DNA from: Microbacteriaceae bacterium
Lineage (GTDB): Bacteria > Actinomycetota > Actinomycetes > Actinomycetales > Microbacteriaceae
Reading direction: 5' to 3'
DNA length: 64,000 bases
Assembly (NCBI GenBank): GCA_009780695.1
Contig: WQZN01000013.1
Span: 1-64,000, forward strand
This document shows, in pieces, positions 1 through 10,609 of this stretch. A model generated the notes under the pieces. The model had not been told where the DNA came from. It made no database searches and saw nothing but the letters and a program-made list of their open reading frames with translations. The stretch's first letter is position 1; each line of letters opens with the position of its first letter. The translations under genes were made by a program, and so were the position numbers.

Positions 1-39
1 CTGCTCCACACCTCCACTCACTTACAGGAGAAAGCCAAC

Positions 40-420
40 ATGGCACGTCTTGCAGGCGTTGACATCCCGCGCGAGAAGCGCGTGGAGATCGCACTGACGT
101 ACATCTACGGTGTCGGTCGCACCCGGTCTCTCGAGACCCTCGCCGCCACCGGCATCTCGGGGGACATCCGGGTCAAGGACCTGACCGACGACCAGCTCGT
201 CGCCCTCCGCGACTACATCGAAGGCACCTTCAAGGTCGAGGGTGACCTCCGCCGCGAGGTCCAGGCCGACATCCGTCGCAAGGTCGAGATCGGCTCCTAC
301 GAGGGTCTGCGCCACCGCCGTGGCCTCCCGGTGCGCGGTCAGCGCACCAAGACGAACGCTCGCACCCGTAAGGGCCCGAAGCGCACCGTCGCCGGCAAGA
401 AGAAGGCCGGCCGCAAGTAA
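40..420 (+). CDS. rpsM: 30S ribosomal protein S13
   Basis: [26 protein letters not shown]... canonical S13; followed by rpsK. Confidence 0.98.
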   Translation: MARLAGVDIPREKRVEIALTYIYGVGRTRSLETLAATGISGDIRVKDLTDDQLVALRDYIEGTFKVEGDLRREVQADIRRKVEIGSYEGLRHRRGLPVRGQRTKTNARTRKGPKRTVAGKKKAGRK

Positions 421-453
421 TCGCGGGCCCACGGATTCAGGAGAGATACACAA

Positions 454-855
454 ATGGCTGCACCTAAGTCGGCTGCTGCGCGTAAGCCGCGCCGCAAGGA
501 GAAGAAGAACATCGCCGTGGGCCAGGCCCACATCAAGAGCACCTTCAACAACACCATCGTGTCGATCACCGACACGACCGGTGCTGTGATCAGCTGGGCC
601 TCCTCGGGTGGCGTCGGCTTCAAGGGCTCGCGCAAGTCGACCCCGTTCGCCGCGCAGCTCGCGGCCGAGTCGGCCGCGCGCCAGGCGCAGGAGCACGGCA
701 TGAAGAAGGTCGACGTCTTCGTCAAGGGCCCGGGCTCGGGTCGCGAGACCGCCATCCGCTCGCTCCAGGCCGCCGGCCTCGAGGTGGGCTCGATCACCGA
801 CGTGACGCCGCAGGCGCACAACGGTGCGCGCCCCCCGAAGCGTCGTCGCGTCTAA
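454..855 (+). CDS. rpsK: 30S ribosomal protein S11
   Basis: [42 protein letters not shown]... canonical S11. Confidence 0.98.
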   Translation: MAAPKSAAARKPRRKEKKNIAVGQAHIKSTFNNTIVSITDTTGAVISWASSGGVGFKGSRKSTPFAAQLAAESAARQAQEHGMKKVDVFVKGPGSGRETAIRSLQAAGLEVGSITDVTPQAHNGARPPKRRRV

Positions 856-867
856 CTAGGACACTGT

Positions 868-901
868 CGATGCGGATGCCTCTCGCGAGGCATCCGCATC
901 G
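868..901 (+). terminator. Hairpin between rpsK and rpoA (15-bp perfect stem, 4-nt loop)
   Basis: CGATGCGGATGCCTC-TCGC-GAGGCATCCGCATCG read directly. Confidence 0.75.
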
Positions 902-980
902 GAACGCTCAACACAAAATTCCATAACTCCACTTCACGCAAAGGGTCATATAGCGGACCCCGAGCCGAAAGGAATCAACA

Positions 981-1967
981 GTGCTCATTGCACAGCGTCC
1001 TACTCTGACCGAGGAGTCGATCTCGGAGCACCGCTCGCGGTTCATCATCGAGCCGCTCGAGCCGGGCTTCGGCTACACTCTCGGCAACTCGCTCCGCCGC
1101 ACGCTGCTCTCGTCGATCCCGGGCGCTGCGGTCACGAGCATCCGCATCGACGGCGTTCTGCACGAGTTCAGCACGGTGCCGGGCGTCAAGGAGGATGTCA
1201 CCGAGATCATCCTCAACATCAAGGGCCTGGTCGTCTCCAGCGAGCACGACGAGCCCATCACCGCGTACCTGCGCAAGCAGGGTGCCGGCGAGGTCACCGC
1301 CGCGGACATCTCCGCGCCGGCCGGTGTCGAGATCCACAACCCGGAGCTCGTCATCGCGACGCTCAACGACAAGGCGAAGCTCGAGGTCGAGCTGACCGTC
1401 GAGCGCGGCCGCGGCTACGTCTCGGCGCAGCAGAACCGCAACGAGTTCAGCGAGGCCGGTCAGATCCCCGTCGACTCGATCTACTCGCCCGTGCTCAAGG
1501 TCACCTACCGCGTCGAGGCGACGCGTGCCGGTGAGCGCACCGACTTCGACCGCCTCGTGGTCGACGTCGAGACCAAGCCGGCGATCAGCCCGCGCGACGC
1601 GATCGCGTCGGCCGGTCGCACGCTCGTCGAGCTGTTCGGTCTCGCCCGCGAGCTGAACAACCAGGCCGAGGGCATCGAGATCGGCCCGGCGCCGGTCGAC
1701 GCCGTCCTCAGCTCCGAGCTGTCGATGCCCATCGAGGACCTCGACCTCTCGGTGCGCTCGTACAACTGCCTCAAGCGCGAGGGCATCAACACCGTCAGCG
1801 AGCTGGTCTCCCTCTCGGAGACGCAGCTCATGAACATCCGCAACTTCGGTCAGAAGTCGGTGGATGAGGTCAAGGAGAAGCTGACGGAAATGGGCCTGTC
1901 GCTCAAGGACTCGGTCCCCGGGTTCGACGGCGCCCACTTCTACAGCGGCTTCGAGGACGAGAACTAA
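981..1967 (+). CDS. rpoA: DNA-directed RNA polymerase subunit alpha
   Basis: [57 protein letters not shown] start. Confidence 0.98.
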   Translation: MLIAQRPTLTEESISEHRSRFIIEPLEPGFGYTLGNSLRRTLLSSIPGAAVTSIRIDGVLHEFSTVPGVKEDVTEIILNIKGLVVSSEHDEPITAYLRKQGAGEVTAADISAPAGVEIHNPELVIATLNDKAKLEVELTVERGRGYVSAQQNRNEFSEAGQIPVDSIYSPVLKVTYRVEATRAGERTDFDRLVVDVETKPAISPRDAIASAGRTLVELFGLARELNNQAEGIEIGPAPVDAVLSSELSMPIEDLDLSVRSYNCLKREGINTVSELVSLSETQLMNIRNFGQKSVDEVKEKLTEMGLSLKDSVPGFDGAHFYSGFEDEN

Positions 1968-2015
1968 GGTTCTCGCCCCTTCGACTACCACCCTTTTCAC
2001 TAACGGAGAAACACC

Positions 2016-2546
2016 ATGCCCAAGCCCACCAAGGGCCCCCGCCTCGGAGGCGGCCCCGCCCACGAGCGCCTTCTGCTCGCGAACCTGGCCGCCAGCCTGT
2101 TCACCCACAAGTCGATCCAGACGACCGAGGCCAAGGCCAAGCGCCTGCGCCCCATCGCCGAGCGCCTGGTGACCTTCGCGAAGCGCGGCGACCTGCACGC
2201 CCGTCGTCGCGTCCTCGCCGTGATCAAGGACAAGGCGGTCGTGCACGAGCTGTTCACGCAGATCGCGCCGCTCGTCGCCGAGCGTGAGGGCGGCTACACC
2301 CGCATCATCAAGACCGGCTACCGCAAGGGCGACAACGCCCCCATGGCCGTGATCGAGCTCGTCCTCGAGCCCGTCGCGCCCAAGGTGAAGAAGGCCAAGC
2401 CGGCCGCCGCCCCCGCCGAGCAGACCAAGGCCGAGGAGGCGGAGGTCGTCGAGACCGAGGCCGTCGAGACCGAGGCCGCTGAGGCGCCCGCGGAGGAGAC
2501 CGAGGCCGCCGAGGCTGAGGCTCCCGCCGAGGAGGAGGCCGAGTAA
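2016..2546 (+). CDS. rplQ: 50S ribosomal protein L17 with long acidic C-terminal extension
   Basis: [46 protein letters not shown]...; E/A-rich tail. Confidence 0.97.
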   Translation: MPKPTKGPRLGGGPAHERLLLANLAASLFTHKSIQTTEAKAKRLRPIAERLVTFAKRGDLHARRRVLAVIKDKAVVHELFTQIAPLVAEREGGYTRIIKTGYRKGDNAPMAVIELVLEPVAPKVKKAKPAAAPAEQTKAEEAEVVETEAVETEAAEAPAEETEAAEAEAPAEEEAE

Positions 2547-2575
2547 CACCGGCTTCTCGCGTCCAGACGCATTCG

Positions 2576-2610
2576 GAACGCCCCGCACCCGCAAGGGTCG
2601 CGGGGCGTTC
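2576..2610 (+). terminator. Rho-independent terminator after rplQ
   Basis: GAACGCCCCGCACCC-GCAA-GGGTCGCGGGGCGTTC. Confidence 0.8.
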
Positions 2611-2644
2611 TGCGTGGTGCGTGACACCGCTGCGCGGACAGAAT

Positions 2645-3046
2645 ATGAACATGACGGATGCCGGAAGCCGCTGCCCCTGCGGGACCGGGCTCGCCTACGG
2701 CGAATGCTGCGGACCGCTGCACACCGGGGAGCGGCGTGCCGCCACGGCCGAGCAGCTCATGCGATCCCGGTACAGCGCCTTCGCCGTGGGGCTCGCCGAC
2801 TATGTGCTGGCGTCGTGGCATCCCTCGACCCGTCCGGCGACCATCGAGCTCGAGGGCGACCTCGTCTGGCGCAGCCTGGACGTCGTCGGGCTCTCGGGCG
2901 GCGGCCCGTTCGACGCGGCCGGCACCGTCGAGTTCCGCGCGATCTGGCGCCAGGGCGCGCAGCGCGGCGTGCTGCACGAGCGCAGCCGCTTCGCGCGCGA
3001 GAACGGCGCGTGGTACTACGTCGACGGCGAACTGCTGCCGGGCTGA
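2645..3046 (+). CDS. YchJ-like / SEC-C motif (UPF0225) protein
   Basis: CPCGTGLAYGECCGPLHTGERRAATAEQLMRSRYSAFAVGLADYVLASWHPSTRP: YchJ family signature; exact start uncertain. Confidence 0.85.
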   Translation: MNMTDAGSRCPCGTGLAYGECCGPLHTGERRAATAEQLMRSRYSAFAVGLADYVLASWHPSTRPATIELEGDLVWRSLDVVGLSGGGPFDAAGTVEFRAIWRQGAQRGVLHERSRFARENGAWYYVDGELLPG

Positions 3047-3070
3047 GCCGCGCTCCGGCGCGCCGCTACG

Positions 3071-3955
3071 ATGAGCGGAATGAGTGATAGCGTACCCACC
3101 GTCCGCATCCGGCTCGACCTCGCCTACGACGGCACCGGCTTCAGCGGCTGGGCGCGGCAGCCGGGCCTGCGCACCGTGCAGGGCGTGCTCGAGGAGGCGC
3201 TCGCGACGCTCTTCACCCGCACCCCGCCCGCGCCCGTCCTCGTCGTCGCCGGGCGCACCGACGCCGGCGTGCACGCGGCCGACCAGGTGGTGCACCTCGA
3301 CCTCACGCCGGAGCAGGTGGCGTCGCTGAGCACGGTGCGCGTCGCGCGCGGTCCGGCCGGGGACGCCGGCGCGGCGGTCGCGTACCGGCTGAACGGCATC
3401 CTCGGCCAGCACACCGATGTCGTCGTCAAGCGGGGCGGCCTCGCGCCGGCCGGCTTCGACGCGCGGTTCTCGGCCGTCTGGCGGCGCTACGAGTACCGCG
3501 TGAGCGATCGGGTCGAGACGCGCGATCCGGCGCAGCGGCATCGCACGCTGTGGTGGCCGAACGAGCTCGACGGCGACGCCATGCACGCGGCCGCGCAGAG
3601 CCTGCTCGGCCTGCACGACTTCGCCGCGTACTGCAAGCCGCGAGAGGGTGCGACGACGATCCGCACCCTGCAGGCCTTCAGCTGGCGCCGTGACGCGTCG
3701 GGAGTGCTCGTCGCGGCCCTCGAGGCCGATGCCTTCTGCCACAGCATGGTGCGGGCGCTGGTCGGCGGTGCGGTCGCCGTGGGGGAGGGGCGGCTCGCGG
3801 CAGCCGACCTCGCGCTCATCCTCGACGTCGGCGAGCGCACGAGCGCCGTCAAGGTCATGGCCGCGAAGGGGCTGACGCTGACGGAGGTCGGCTATCCGGC
3901 CGACGGCGAGCTGGCGGCGCGCGCCGAGGCTACGCGCGCGAGGCGCGCGTTGTGA
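3071..3955 (+). CDS. truA: tRNA pseudouridine(38-40) synthase
   Basis: RIRLDLAYDGTGFSGWARQPGLRTVQGVLEEAL...VAGRTDAGVHAADQVVH; start may be 3080. Confidence 0.96.
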   Translation: MSGMSDSVPTVRIRLDLAYDGTGFSGWARQPGLRTVQGVLEEALATLFTRTPPAPVLVVAGRTDAGVHAADQVVHLDLTPEQVASLSTVRVARGPAGDAGAAVAYRLNGILGQHTDVVVKRGGLAPAGFDARFSAVWRRYEYRVSDRVETRDPAQRHRTLWWPNELDGDAMHAAAQSLLGLHDFAAYCKPREGATTIRTLQAFSWRRDASGVLVAALEADAFCHSMVRALVGGAVAVGEGRLAAADLALILDVGERTSAVKVMAAKGLTLTEVGYPADGELAARAEATRARRAL

Positions 3956-5237
3956 CTTCGCCGTCGCTCTCGTTGCCGTCGCTCTCGTCGTCGGCCGAGC
4001 GCAGCGGGCCGGATGTCCCGCGCAGCGATCCCAGGGCGTCGCGCACGATGAGCACCGGATAGCCGATGGCGGCGGCGGCGTAGCCGCTCAGCGTGCGGTC
4101 GTAGGGGCCGAAGGCGCGTTTGCGGTCCCAGGCGCGCCGGATCGCCCCGCCGCGGCTCTGACGCTGTGCGGGGCGCTCGGACAGCTCGCCGAGATCGCGC
4201 AGCGTGGCCATCGCGTCGAGCTGCTGCTGCCAGTCGTTGTCGGAGACCGGGTGGAAGTAGTTGTCCTGGCGCCAGCTCGGGTCGACGGCGTGGAAGCGCG
4301 CCGCCACGAGGTCGTCGAAACCGCCGAGCAGGCCGCTGCCGGTGAAGACCAGGTTGATCAGCTCGGCGCTCACCCCGAAGTGGTCGAGGACCAGGCTCGG
4401 GACGCGGGCGGCGATCGCCTCGATCGCGGCAGTGGAGCTCACGGTGAGGAAGCCCACCGCGCGGGCGAGGTGGTCGGACATGGCGCCGCCCTCGACCACG
4501 AGGTTCTTCGGCGCGTTCTTCGGCACGAGCTCGGCGTAGGGGTACTTCTCGCGGTGCGTCTGCCGTTCGCCGGCCTGGGCGCGGACCTTGATGACGACCC
4601 GCAGCCCGGGGTGGGCCGCAGCGGTCTCGACGAGCTTGTCGACGAGGGCCTGCCGGTCGTCGAGCGTCCAGGGCACACCGGGCTGGGCGGCGAAGACGAT
4701 CGAGTCGCGCCCGGCGGCGTCGAACTCGTGCTCGTCGACGTGCTCGAGGAACGGGAGCGTCGCGAGCACGAAGTTGTGGGTCATCCCGCGGGATGCCGCG
4801 AGCGCCTGGTATTCGCGGATCTCGCGGTGGCTGTGCAGCACGAAGAGGTCGGCCTGCGCGCGGCGGAACAGACCCTTGTACTTCGGGGGAGAGGAGATGC
4901 CGGGCAGCCCGGTCATGATGACCGGTCGCGGTCGCACCTTCTGGGTGACCTCGGTGATCACCGCCTCGGAGACGGCGCCGCTCGTCGAGACGAAGACGGC
5001 GTCGTGCCCCTCGGAGCTGAGCTTCTCGACGATCTGCTGCAGGGTCGCGCGCGGCGCGGCATCCGGCCCGAAGGCCGAGCCCGCGAGCGCGGACCCGAGT
5101 TGCGACTCGCTCGCGGCGAGTCGCGATTCGACCGTCACCAGCTCGACGTCCCACTCGTCGGAAGGGAGGTGCGACAGCAGCGCCGCACCCCACTTCACGT
5201 ACGAGTCCGAGTCGACGACCCCCAGCAGGCGCCTCAA
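3930..5237 (-). CDS. DUF6716-like putative glycosyltransferase associated with nonulosonate genes
   Basis: MRRLLGVVDSDSYVKWGAALLSHLPSDEWDVELVTVES...; immediately downstream of neuB homologue on the same strand. Confidence 0.7.
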   Translation of the reverse strand: MRRLLGVVDSDSYVKWGAALLSHLPSDEWDVELVTVESRLAASESQLGSALAGSAFGPDAAPRATLQQIVEKLSSEGHDAVFVSTSGAVSEAVITEVTQKVRPRPVIMTGLPGISSPPKYKGLFRRAQADLFVLHSHREIREYQALAASRGMTHNFVLATLPFLEHVDEHEFDAAGRDSIVFAAQPGVPWTLDDRQALVDKLVETAAAHPGLRVVIKVRAQAGERQTHREKYPYAELVPKNAPKNLVVEGGAMSDHLARAVGFLTVSSTAAIEAIAARVPSLVLDHFGVSAELINLVFTGSGLLGGFDDLVAARFHAVDPSWRQDNYFHPVSDNDWQQQLDAMATLRDLGELSERPAQRQSRGGAIRRAWDRKRAFGPYDRTLSGYAAAAIGYPVLIVRDALGSLRGTSGPLRSADDESDGNESDGEVTTRASRA

Positions 5238-5247
5238 ATCAGCGGCC

Positions 5248-6120
5248 TCAGGCGCCGACGCGGCGGAGCTTGGCCTTGGGGGCCTCTTCGCCCGGGAAGA
5301 CGCGCTTGACGCCGTCGCCCATGGCCTTCTCGATGATGCGGATGTCGCGCACGAGCTTCTCGAGGCCGGCCGGCTCGAGCGAGGCTGCGTGGTCGGAGCC
5401 CCACATCGTGCGGTCGAGGGTGATGTGGCGCTCGACCGCGACGGCGCCGAGAGCGACGGCCGCGATGGAGATCTGCAGGCCCGACTCGTGACCCGAGTAG
5501 CCCACGGGGATGCCGGCGTAGCGACCCTTCAGGGTGTCGATCATGCGCAGGTTCGCCTCCTCCGGGGGAAGCGGGTAGGTCGAGGTCGCGTGCAGCAGGA
5601 TCAGCTTGTCCTTGTCGAAGCGGGCGACGGCGGCGTCGATCTCCTCGATCGTGGACATGCCCGTGGAGAGGATGACGGGCTTGCCGGTCTTCGCGATCGC
5701 GTCGAGCATCTCGATGTCGGTCACCGACGCCGAGGCGATCTTGTAGGCCACCACGTCGATGTCCTCGAGGAAGTCCACCGACGGGACGTCCCACGGCGAT
5801 GCGAACCAGTCCAGGCCCTTCTCGTTCGCGTACGCGCCGATCTCGAGGTACTGGTCCTTGTCGAACTCGACCTTGTAGCGGTACTCGAGGTAGGTCATGT
5901 CGCCCCACGGCGTCGAGCGCGGCTGGTTCTTCATGTGCTCGGGCGTGGCGATCTCGGGGGTGCGCTTCTGGAACTTGACGGCCTGCGCGCCGGCCTCGGC
6001 CGCGACGTCGATGAGCTGCTTCGCGATGTCGACGGAGCCGTTGTGGTTCAGGCCGATCTCGCCGATGACGTAGACGGGCTGGTCGTCGCCGATGGCATGT
6101 GCGCCGATGTGGACGGTCAT
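5248..6120 (-). CDS. neuB: N-acetylneuraminate (or other nonulosonate) synthase
   Basis: VYVIGEIGLNHNGSVDIAKQLIDVAAEAGAQAVKFQKR...ILSTGMSTIEEIDAAV: NeuB family. Confidence 0.92.
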   Translation of the reverse strand: MTVHIGAHAIGDDQPVYVIGEIGLNHNGSVDIAKQLIDVAAEAGAQAVKFQKRTPEIATPEHMKNQPRSTPWGDMTYLEYRYKVEFDKDQYLEIGAYANEKGLDWFASPWDVPSVDFLEDIDVVAYKIASASVTDIEMLDAIAKTGKPVILSTGMSTIEEIDAAVARFDKDKLILLHATSTYPLPPEEANLRMIDTLKGRYAGIPVGYSGHESGLQISIAAVALGAVAVERHITLDRTMWGSDHAASLEPAGLEKLVRDIRIIEKAMGDGVKRVFPGEEAPKAKLRRVGA

Positions 6121-6161
6121 GAATGGCCTTTCGAACTGGTGGTGATGTGAAGTCGGAGGTC

Positions 6162-6878
6162 TCAGGAGGGTTCGCTGCGGGCGATGGCGTCCGCGAGTGC
6201 CAGATCGGCCGGGGTGTCGATCTCGACGGAGTGGCTTTCGTCGGTGACGGCCAGATCGACGCGGCCGAAGAAGCGGAAACCCGCCTCCCGGAAGCCGTCG
6301 ACGCGCATCACGTAGAACGCGCCCGTCTCGACGTATTGTGCCTCACGGTCCTGGCGACGGGGTCGGAACGAGCTGTCGTGGTTGATCGCCGCGGCGCCGG
6401 CATCCGTCTGGCGCCAGAGGAAGGAGTGCGTCTCGGCGGCCGCGAGGACCACGTCGCTCTCGCCGTCGAGCACGCGCTGCACCGCGGCATCGAGGTCGGT
6501 GGGATCGATGAAGGGGCTCGTCGCCTGGATGAAGACGAGGACGTCGGCCGGCAGGCCGTCGGCCTCGAGCACGTCGAGCGCGTGCAGCAGTGCGGACTCG
6601 CTCGACGCGGTATCGCCCGCGATCTCGGCCGGGCGGTCGACGACGATCGCGCCCGCTGCGCGGGCGACCTCGGCGATGTCGGGGCCGTCGGTCGTGACCG
6701 CGACCTCGTCGATGAGGGCGGCCGCGCGGGCGGATGCCACGGCGCGCGCCACGAGCGGCACGCCGCCGACAGGACGGATGTTCTTGCCGGGAACTCCCTT
6801 GGAACCCGCGCGTGCGGGGATCACTGCGACGACCGTCGGAACGTGCCCCTGTTCGGGGCCGTGTTCAGCACGATCCAT
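6162..6878 (-). CDS. neuA: Acylneuraminate/nonulosonate cytidylyltransferase
   Basis: VVAVIPARAGSKGVPGKNIRPVGGVPLVARAV...: CMP-NeuA family N-terminus. Confidence 0.9.
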   Translation of the reverse strand: MDRAEHGPEQGHVPTVVAVIPARAGSKGVPGKNIRPVGGVPLVARAVASARAAALIDEVAVTTDGPDIAEVARAAGAIVVDRPAEIAGDTASSESALLHALDVLEADGLPADVLVFIQATSPFIDPTDLDAAVQRVLDGESDVVLAAAETHSFLWRQTDAGAAAINHDSSFRPRRQDREAQYVETGAFYVMRVDGFREAGFRFFGRVDLAVTDESHSVEIDTPADLALADAIARSEPS

Positions 6879-7151
6879 GCGGCCAAACTAGGGGCAGCGC
6901 CTGTGTGAAGGCAAACAGCGTCGGCTGTCGCGTGCTCTGAACCGCGCTCGGCGGTCGGGAGCGGACAGCGGGACGGCGGGTTTGTCGCTCGCAGCGGCCT
7001 CGGGTAGGATTGATGTTTGGTGTCGTGTGCATGCTGCGCGCGCACCCGAAGTTGAGCCCTCCACCTGTGCGTTCCGCTCGATCCGAGTCGGAACTCCCAA
7101 AGGGAGCGGGATTCACGACCATCCAACTCCGATAAGAAAGCAGCCACTACT

Positions 7152-7598
7152 GTGACGCGTACTTACAGCCCCAAGGCCGGCGAGATCCAGCGCGACTGGG
7201 TCGTCATCGACGCCACCGACGTCGTGCTGGGCCGCCTGGCCAGCCACGCCGCCGCCATCCTGCGCGGCAAGAACAAGCCGACGTTCGCCCCCCACATGGA
7301 CATGGGCGACTTCGTCATCATCATCAACGCCGACAAGGTCGCCCTGACCGGCCAGAAGGCGCTGCAGAAGAAGGCGTACCGCCACTCCGGCTACCCGGGC
7401 GGCCTCAAGGCCGTCGGCTACGCCGAGCTCCTCGAGAAGAACCCGGTCCGCGCCGTCGAGAAGGCGATCCGCGGCATGCTGCCGAAGAACTCCCTCGGCC
7501 GCCAGCAGCTGGGCAAGCTGAAGGTCTACACGGGTGACGTCCACCCGCACCAGGCTCAGCAGCCGAAGCCCTACACCTTCTCGCAGGTCGCTCAGTAA
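7152..7598 (+). CDS. rplM: 50S ribosomal protein L13
   Basis: [61 protein letters not shown]. Confidence 0.98.
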   Translation: MTRTYSPKAGEIQRDWVVIDATDVVLGRLASHAAAILRGKNKPTFAPHMDMGDFVIIINADKVALTGQKALQKKAYRHSGYPGGLKAVGYAELLEKNPVRAVEKAIRGMLPKNSLGRQQLGKLKVYTGDVHPHQAQQPKPYTFSQVAQ

Positions 7599-7633
7599 GC
7601 GCCGGAACCTCAAAGACTTAAGGACTGAATCAA

Positions 7634-8119
7634 GTGGCAAAGATCGCTGACCAGATCGAAGAGGCTCCGCAGAGCTTCACGACCGAGACCCCGGCCGCCG
7701 AGGCCGTCGTCGCCCCCCGCCCCGTGCTGAGCGTCCCCGGTGCTGCCGTCGGCCGCCGCAAGGAGGCCATCGCCCGCGTCCGCCTCATCCCCGGCGCCGG
7801 CACCATCACGGTGAACGGCCGCGCATTCGCGGACTACTTCCCCAACAAGCTGCACCAGCAGCTGATCACCGACCCGTTCAAGGTGCTCGACCTCGTCGGC
7901 TCGTACGACGTCGTCGCCCGCATCACCGGCGGCGGCCCCTCGGGCCAGGCGGGCGCCCTGCGCCTCGCGATCGCCCGTGCGCTGAACGAGATCGACCGCG
8001 AGAACAACCGCGCCACCCTGAAGAAGGCCGGCTTCCTCACGCGTGACGCCCGCGTCACCGAGCGCAAGAAGGCCGGTCTCAAGAAGGCCCGCAAGGCCTC
8101 GCAGTTCTCGAAGCGCTAA
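7634..8119 (+). CDS. rpsI: 30S ribosomal protein S9
   Basis: [34 protein letters not shown]...[12 protein letters not shown]. Confidence 0.98.
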   Translation: MAKIADQIEEAPQSFTTETPAAEAVVAPRPVLSVPGAAVGRRKEAIARVRLIPGAGTITVNGRAFADYFPNKLHQQLITDPFKVLDLVGSYDVVARITGGGPSGQAGALRLAIARALNEIDRENNRATLKKAGFLTRDARVTERKKAGLKKARKASQFSKR

Positions 8120-8147
8120 GCGCAACGGGAACCGGGGCAAGCCTGTC

Positions 8148-9512
8148 ATGCCGCGTCTCTTCGGAACCGACGGCGTTCGCGGACTCGCGAACGGCGAGAT
8201 CCTCACGGCCGAGTTGGCCTTGAAGGTCGCGCAGGCGGCGGCGATCGTGCTGGGCACCGGCCGTTCGGCCGATGCCCGGCGCGCAGCAGGCAAGCGCCCC
8301 ACCGCGGTGGTCGCACGCGACCCCCGCGTCTCCGGCGAATTCCTCGTCTCGGCCGTGGCGGCCGGTCTGGCATCCTCCGGCGTCGACGTCCTCGACGCCG
8401 GGGTGATCCCGACCCCCGCCACGGCCTTCTTGATCGCCGACATCGGCGCCGACTTCGGCGTGATGATCTCGGCATCCCACAACCCGGCCCCCGACAACGG
8501 CATCAAGATCTTCGCCCGCGGCGGGACCAAGCTGCCCGACGTCGTCGAGGACCGCATCGAAGCGGCCATCTCGCAGCCGAAGTGGACGCCCACCGGCGGC
8601 GACGTCGGTCGCGTGCGGCGCTTCGCGGACGCCGAGGACCGCTACGTCGTGCACCTCATCGAGGCGCTGCCGCACCGCCTCGACGGCATCCACGTCGTGC
8701 TCGACACAGCCAACGGCGCGGCATCCGGCACGTCGCCCGAGGCCTTCGTCCTCGCCGGCGCCAAGGTGACCCTCATCGGGGCCGACCCCGACGGCCTCAA
8801 CATCAACGACGGCGTCGGCTCGACCCACATCGACAACCTGAAGCGCGCCGTGCTCGAGGCGGGTGCCGACGTCGGCATCGCGCACGACGGCGACGCCGAC
8901 CGCTGCCTCGCCGTCGACGCCGAGGGCACCGAGGTCACGGGCGACCAGATCATGGCGATCCTCGCGCTCTCGCTCCAGCAGCGCGGCAAGCTCGCGAAGG
9001 ACACGCTCGTCGCGACCGTGATGAGCAACCTCGGGCTGCACCGCGCGATGGCCGAGCACGGCATCGAGGTCGTGCAGACCGCCGTCGGCGACCGCTACGT
9101 GCTCGAGGAGATCAACGCGCAGGGCTACGCCATCGGCGGCGAGCAGTCCGGCCACGTCATCCTCTCGGAGCACGCGACCACGGGCGACGGCGCCCTCACC
9201 GGCCTCACGCTGCTGTCCGAGATGGCGCGCACGGGGAAGAGCCTCAAGGAGCTCGCCTCGGTCATGCAGATCTTCCCGCAGGTGCTCATCAACGTCCGCG
9301 GCGTCGACAAGCACGCGTTCGTCGGCAACGCGGCCATCGCCGCGGCGGTCGCCGAGGTCGAAGCCGAGCTCGGCGACAGCGGCCGCGTCCTGCTGCGCCC
9401 GAGCGGCACCGAGAACATGATCCGCGTCATGGTCGAGGCGGCGCACGACGACGTCGCCCAGAGCTATGCCGAGCGGCTCGCCGAGGTCGTCGCGAGAGAA
9501 CTCGCGCTCTGA
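8148..9512 (+). CDS. glmM: Phosphoglucosamine mutase
   Basis: [32 protein letters not shown]...; ATG at 8148 in the ORF 8043..9512. Confidence 0.96.
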   Translation: MPRLFGTDGVRGLANGEILTAELALKVAQAAAIVLGTGRSADARRAAGKRPTAVVARDPRVSGEFLVSAVAAGLASSGVDVLDAGVIPTPATAFLIADIGADFGVMISASHNPAPDNGIKIFARGGTKLPDVVEDRIEAAISQPKWTPTGGDVGRVRRFADAEDRYVVHLIEALPHRLDGIHVVLDTANGAASGTSPEAFVLAGAKVTLIGADPDGLNINDGVGSTHIDNLKRAVLEAGADVGIAHDGDADRCLAVDAEGTEVTGDQIMAILALSLQQRGKLAKDTLVATVMSNLGLHRAMAEHGIEVVQTAVGDRYVLEEINAQGYAIGGEQSGHVILSEHATTGDGALTGLTLLSEMARTGKSLKELASVMQIFPQVLINVRGVDKHAFVGNAAIAAAVAEVEAELGDSGRVLLRPSGTENMIRVMVEAAHDDVAQSYAERLAEVVARELAL

Positions 9513-9528
9513 GCCGCGGGGCGCGCGC

Positions 9529-10575
9529 TCAGTAGTTGAGCAGCAGCGCGACCTGGCGGTGGTCCGTCGCGACGAAGCCCTGCGCGGTGTAGAGCTCGAC
9601 GGGGCTCGTCGGGTGCGGGGTGTCGACGTCGAAGACCGCGCGATCGAACCCGGCGGCGCGGGATGCCTCGAGCACCCGGGCCAGCAGCGCCGAAGCGATG
9701 CCGTGCCCCCGGTGCTCGCGTCGCGTGCCGAGCAGGTCGAGGTAGGCGCTGGAGTAGCCCTGGCGCTCGAAGTCGCCCGGGAAGGCGCTCGTGACGGCAT
9801 AGCCGACGACGGTCTGCGGCTCGTCCGTCGCGACGGCGACGAAGGTGAGATCGGGGCGGAAGAACTCGCCCTCGGTGAGGGCGCGCCAGCTCTCCTCCGT
9901 GGCCGGCTGGGTGCCCCAGTGGTCGCGGAAGGTCGCGCGATAGGCGTCCAGAGCGGCGCCGGAGAGCGCGGCATCCCACGACACGAGCCGGAAGGCGGCG
10001 TCGGTCGCATGCGGCGCGACCGGCTGGGTGAGATCGCGCGTCATGCTGGTCGAGAAGCGCACCGGGCGGAACCCCAGCAGCCGGGCGAGGCCGATGGCGT
10101 CGTCGCTCTGCGCGGGCTGCCACGTGAGCACCCACCCCGGCAGGGCGAGGTCGGATGCCGCGAGCTGCTGTTGTGCGCGGCCGCGCTGCCATTGCAGCAG
10201 ACGGCGGCCGAGCCCGCGCCCCCGCAGTTCAGGCGAGATCGTGCCGTCGAGGACGACGCGCACGATCGACTCGGGGTTCGCGTCGAGGAAGTTGATGCCG
10301 TAGGCGGCGATGTCGCCGTCATCCGTCAGGCCCGCGATGGTGTCGTGGGCGAGGTCGAGGTCGCTGCGCGCGAGACGGTCGCGCAGTTCGGGCTCGGGTG
10401 TCACCCAGTCCGGGTGGTCGACCGGGTCGGCGGCGGCGTGCAGCCGGGCGAGCGCCGGCGCGTCGTCGACGGTGAGCGGGCGCCACACGGCGACGTCGGG
10501 GTGGAGGGGCAGCTCGAGCCGGTGCGGGGCATCGACGCGCTCGCTCAAGGGGCTCAGCATCGTCACGGGTAACAC
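9529..10575 (-). CDS. Tandem-domain GNAT family N-acetyltransferase
   Basis: two GNAT-like halves: SPELRGRGLGRRLLQWQRGRAQQQL and TRREHRGHGIASALLARVLEASRAAGF. Confidence 0.85.
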   Translation of the reverse strand: MLPVTMLSPLSERVDAPHRLELPLHPDVAVWRPLTVDDAPALARLHAAADPVDHPDWVTPEPELRDRLARSDLDLAHDTIAGLTDDGDIAAYGINFLDANPESIVRVVLDGTISPELRGRGLGRRLLQWQRGRAQQQLAASDLALPGWVLTWQPAQSDDAIGLARLLGFRPVRFSTSMTRDLTQPVAPHATDAAFRLVSWDAALSGAALDAYRATFRDHWGTQPATEESWRALTEGEFFRPDLTFVAVATDEPQTVVGYAVTSAFPGDFERQGYSSAYLDLLGTRREHRGHGIASALLARVLEASRAAGFDRAVFDVDTPHPTSPVELYTAQGFVATDHRQVALLLNY

Positions 10576-10609
10576 CTTCCCACCCGCCGGGCGGCGGGGG
10601 CTCGAACTC

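Noticed and set aside
7000-7151. Possible ribosomal-protein leader RNA upstream of rplM
   Set aside because: Long untranslated gap, but I could not identify a convincing conserved secondary structure by eye.
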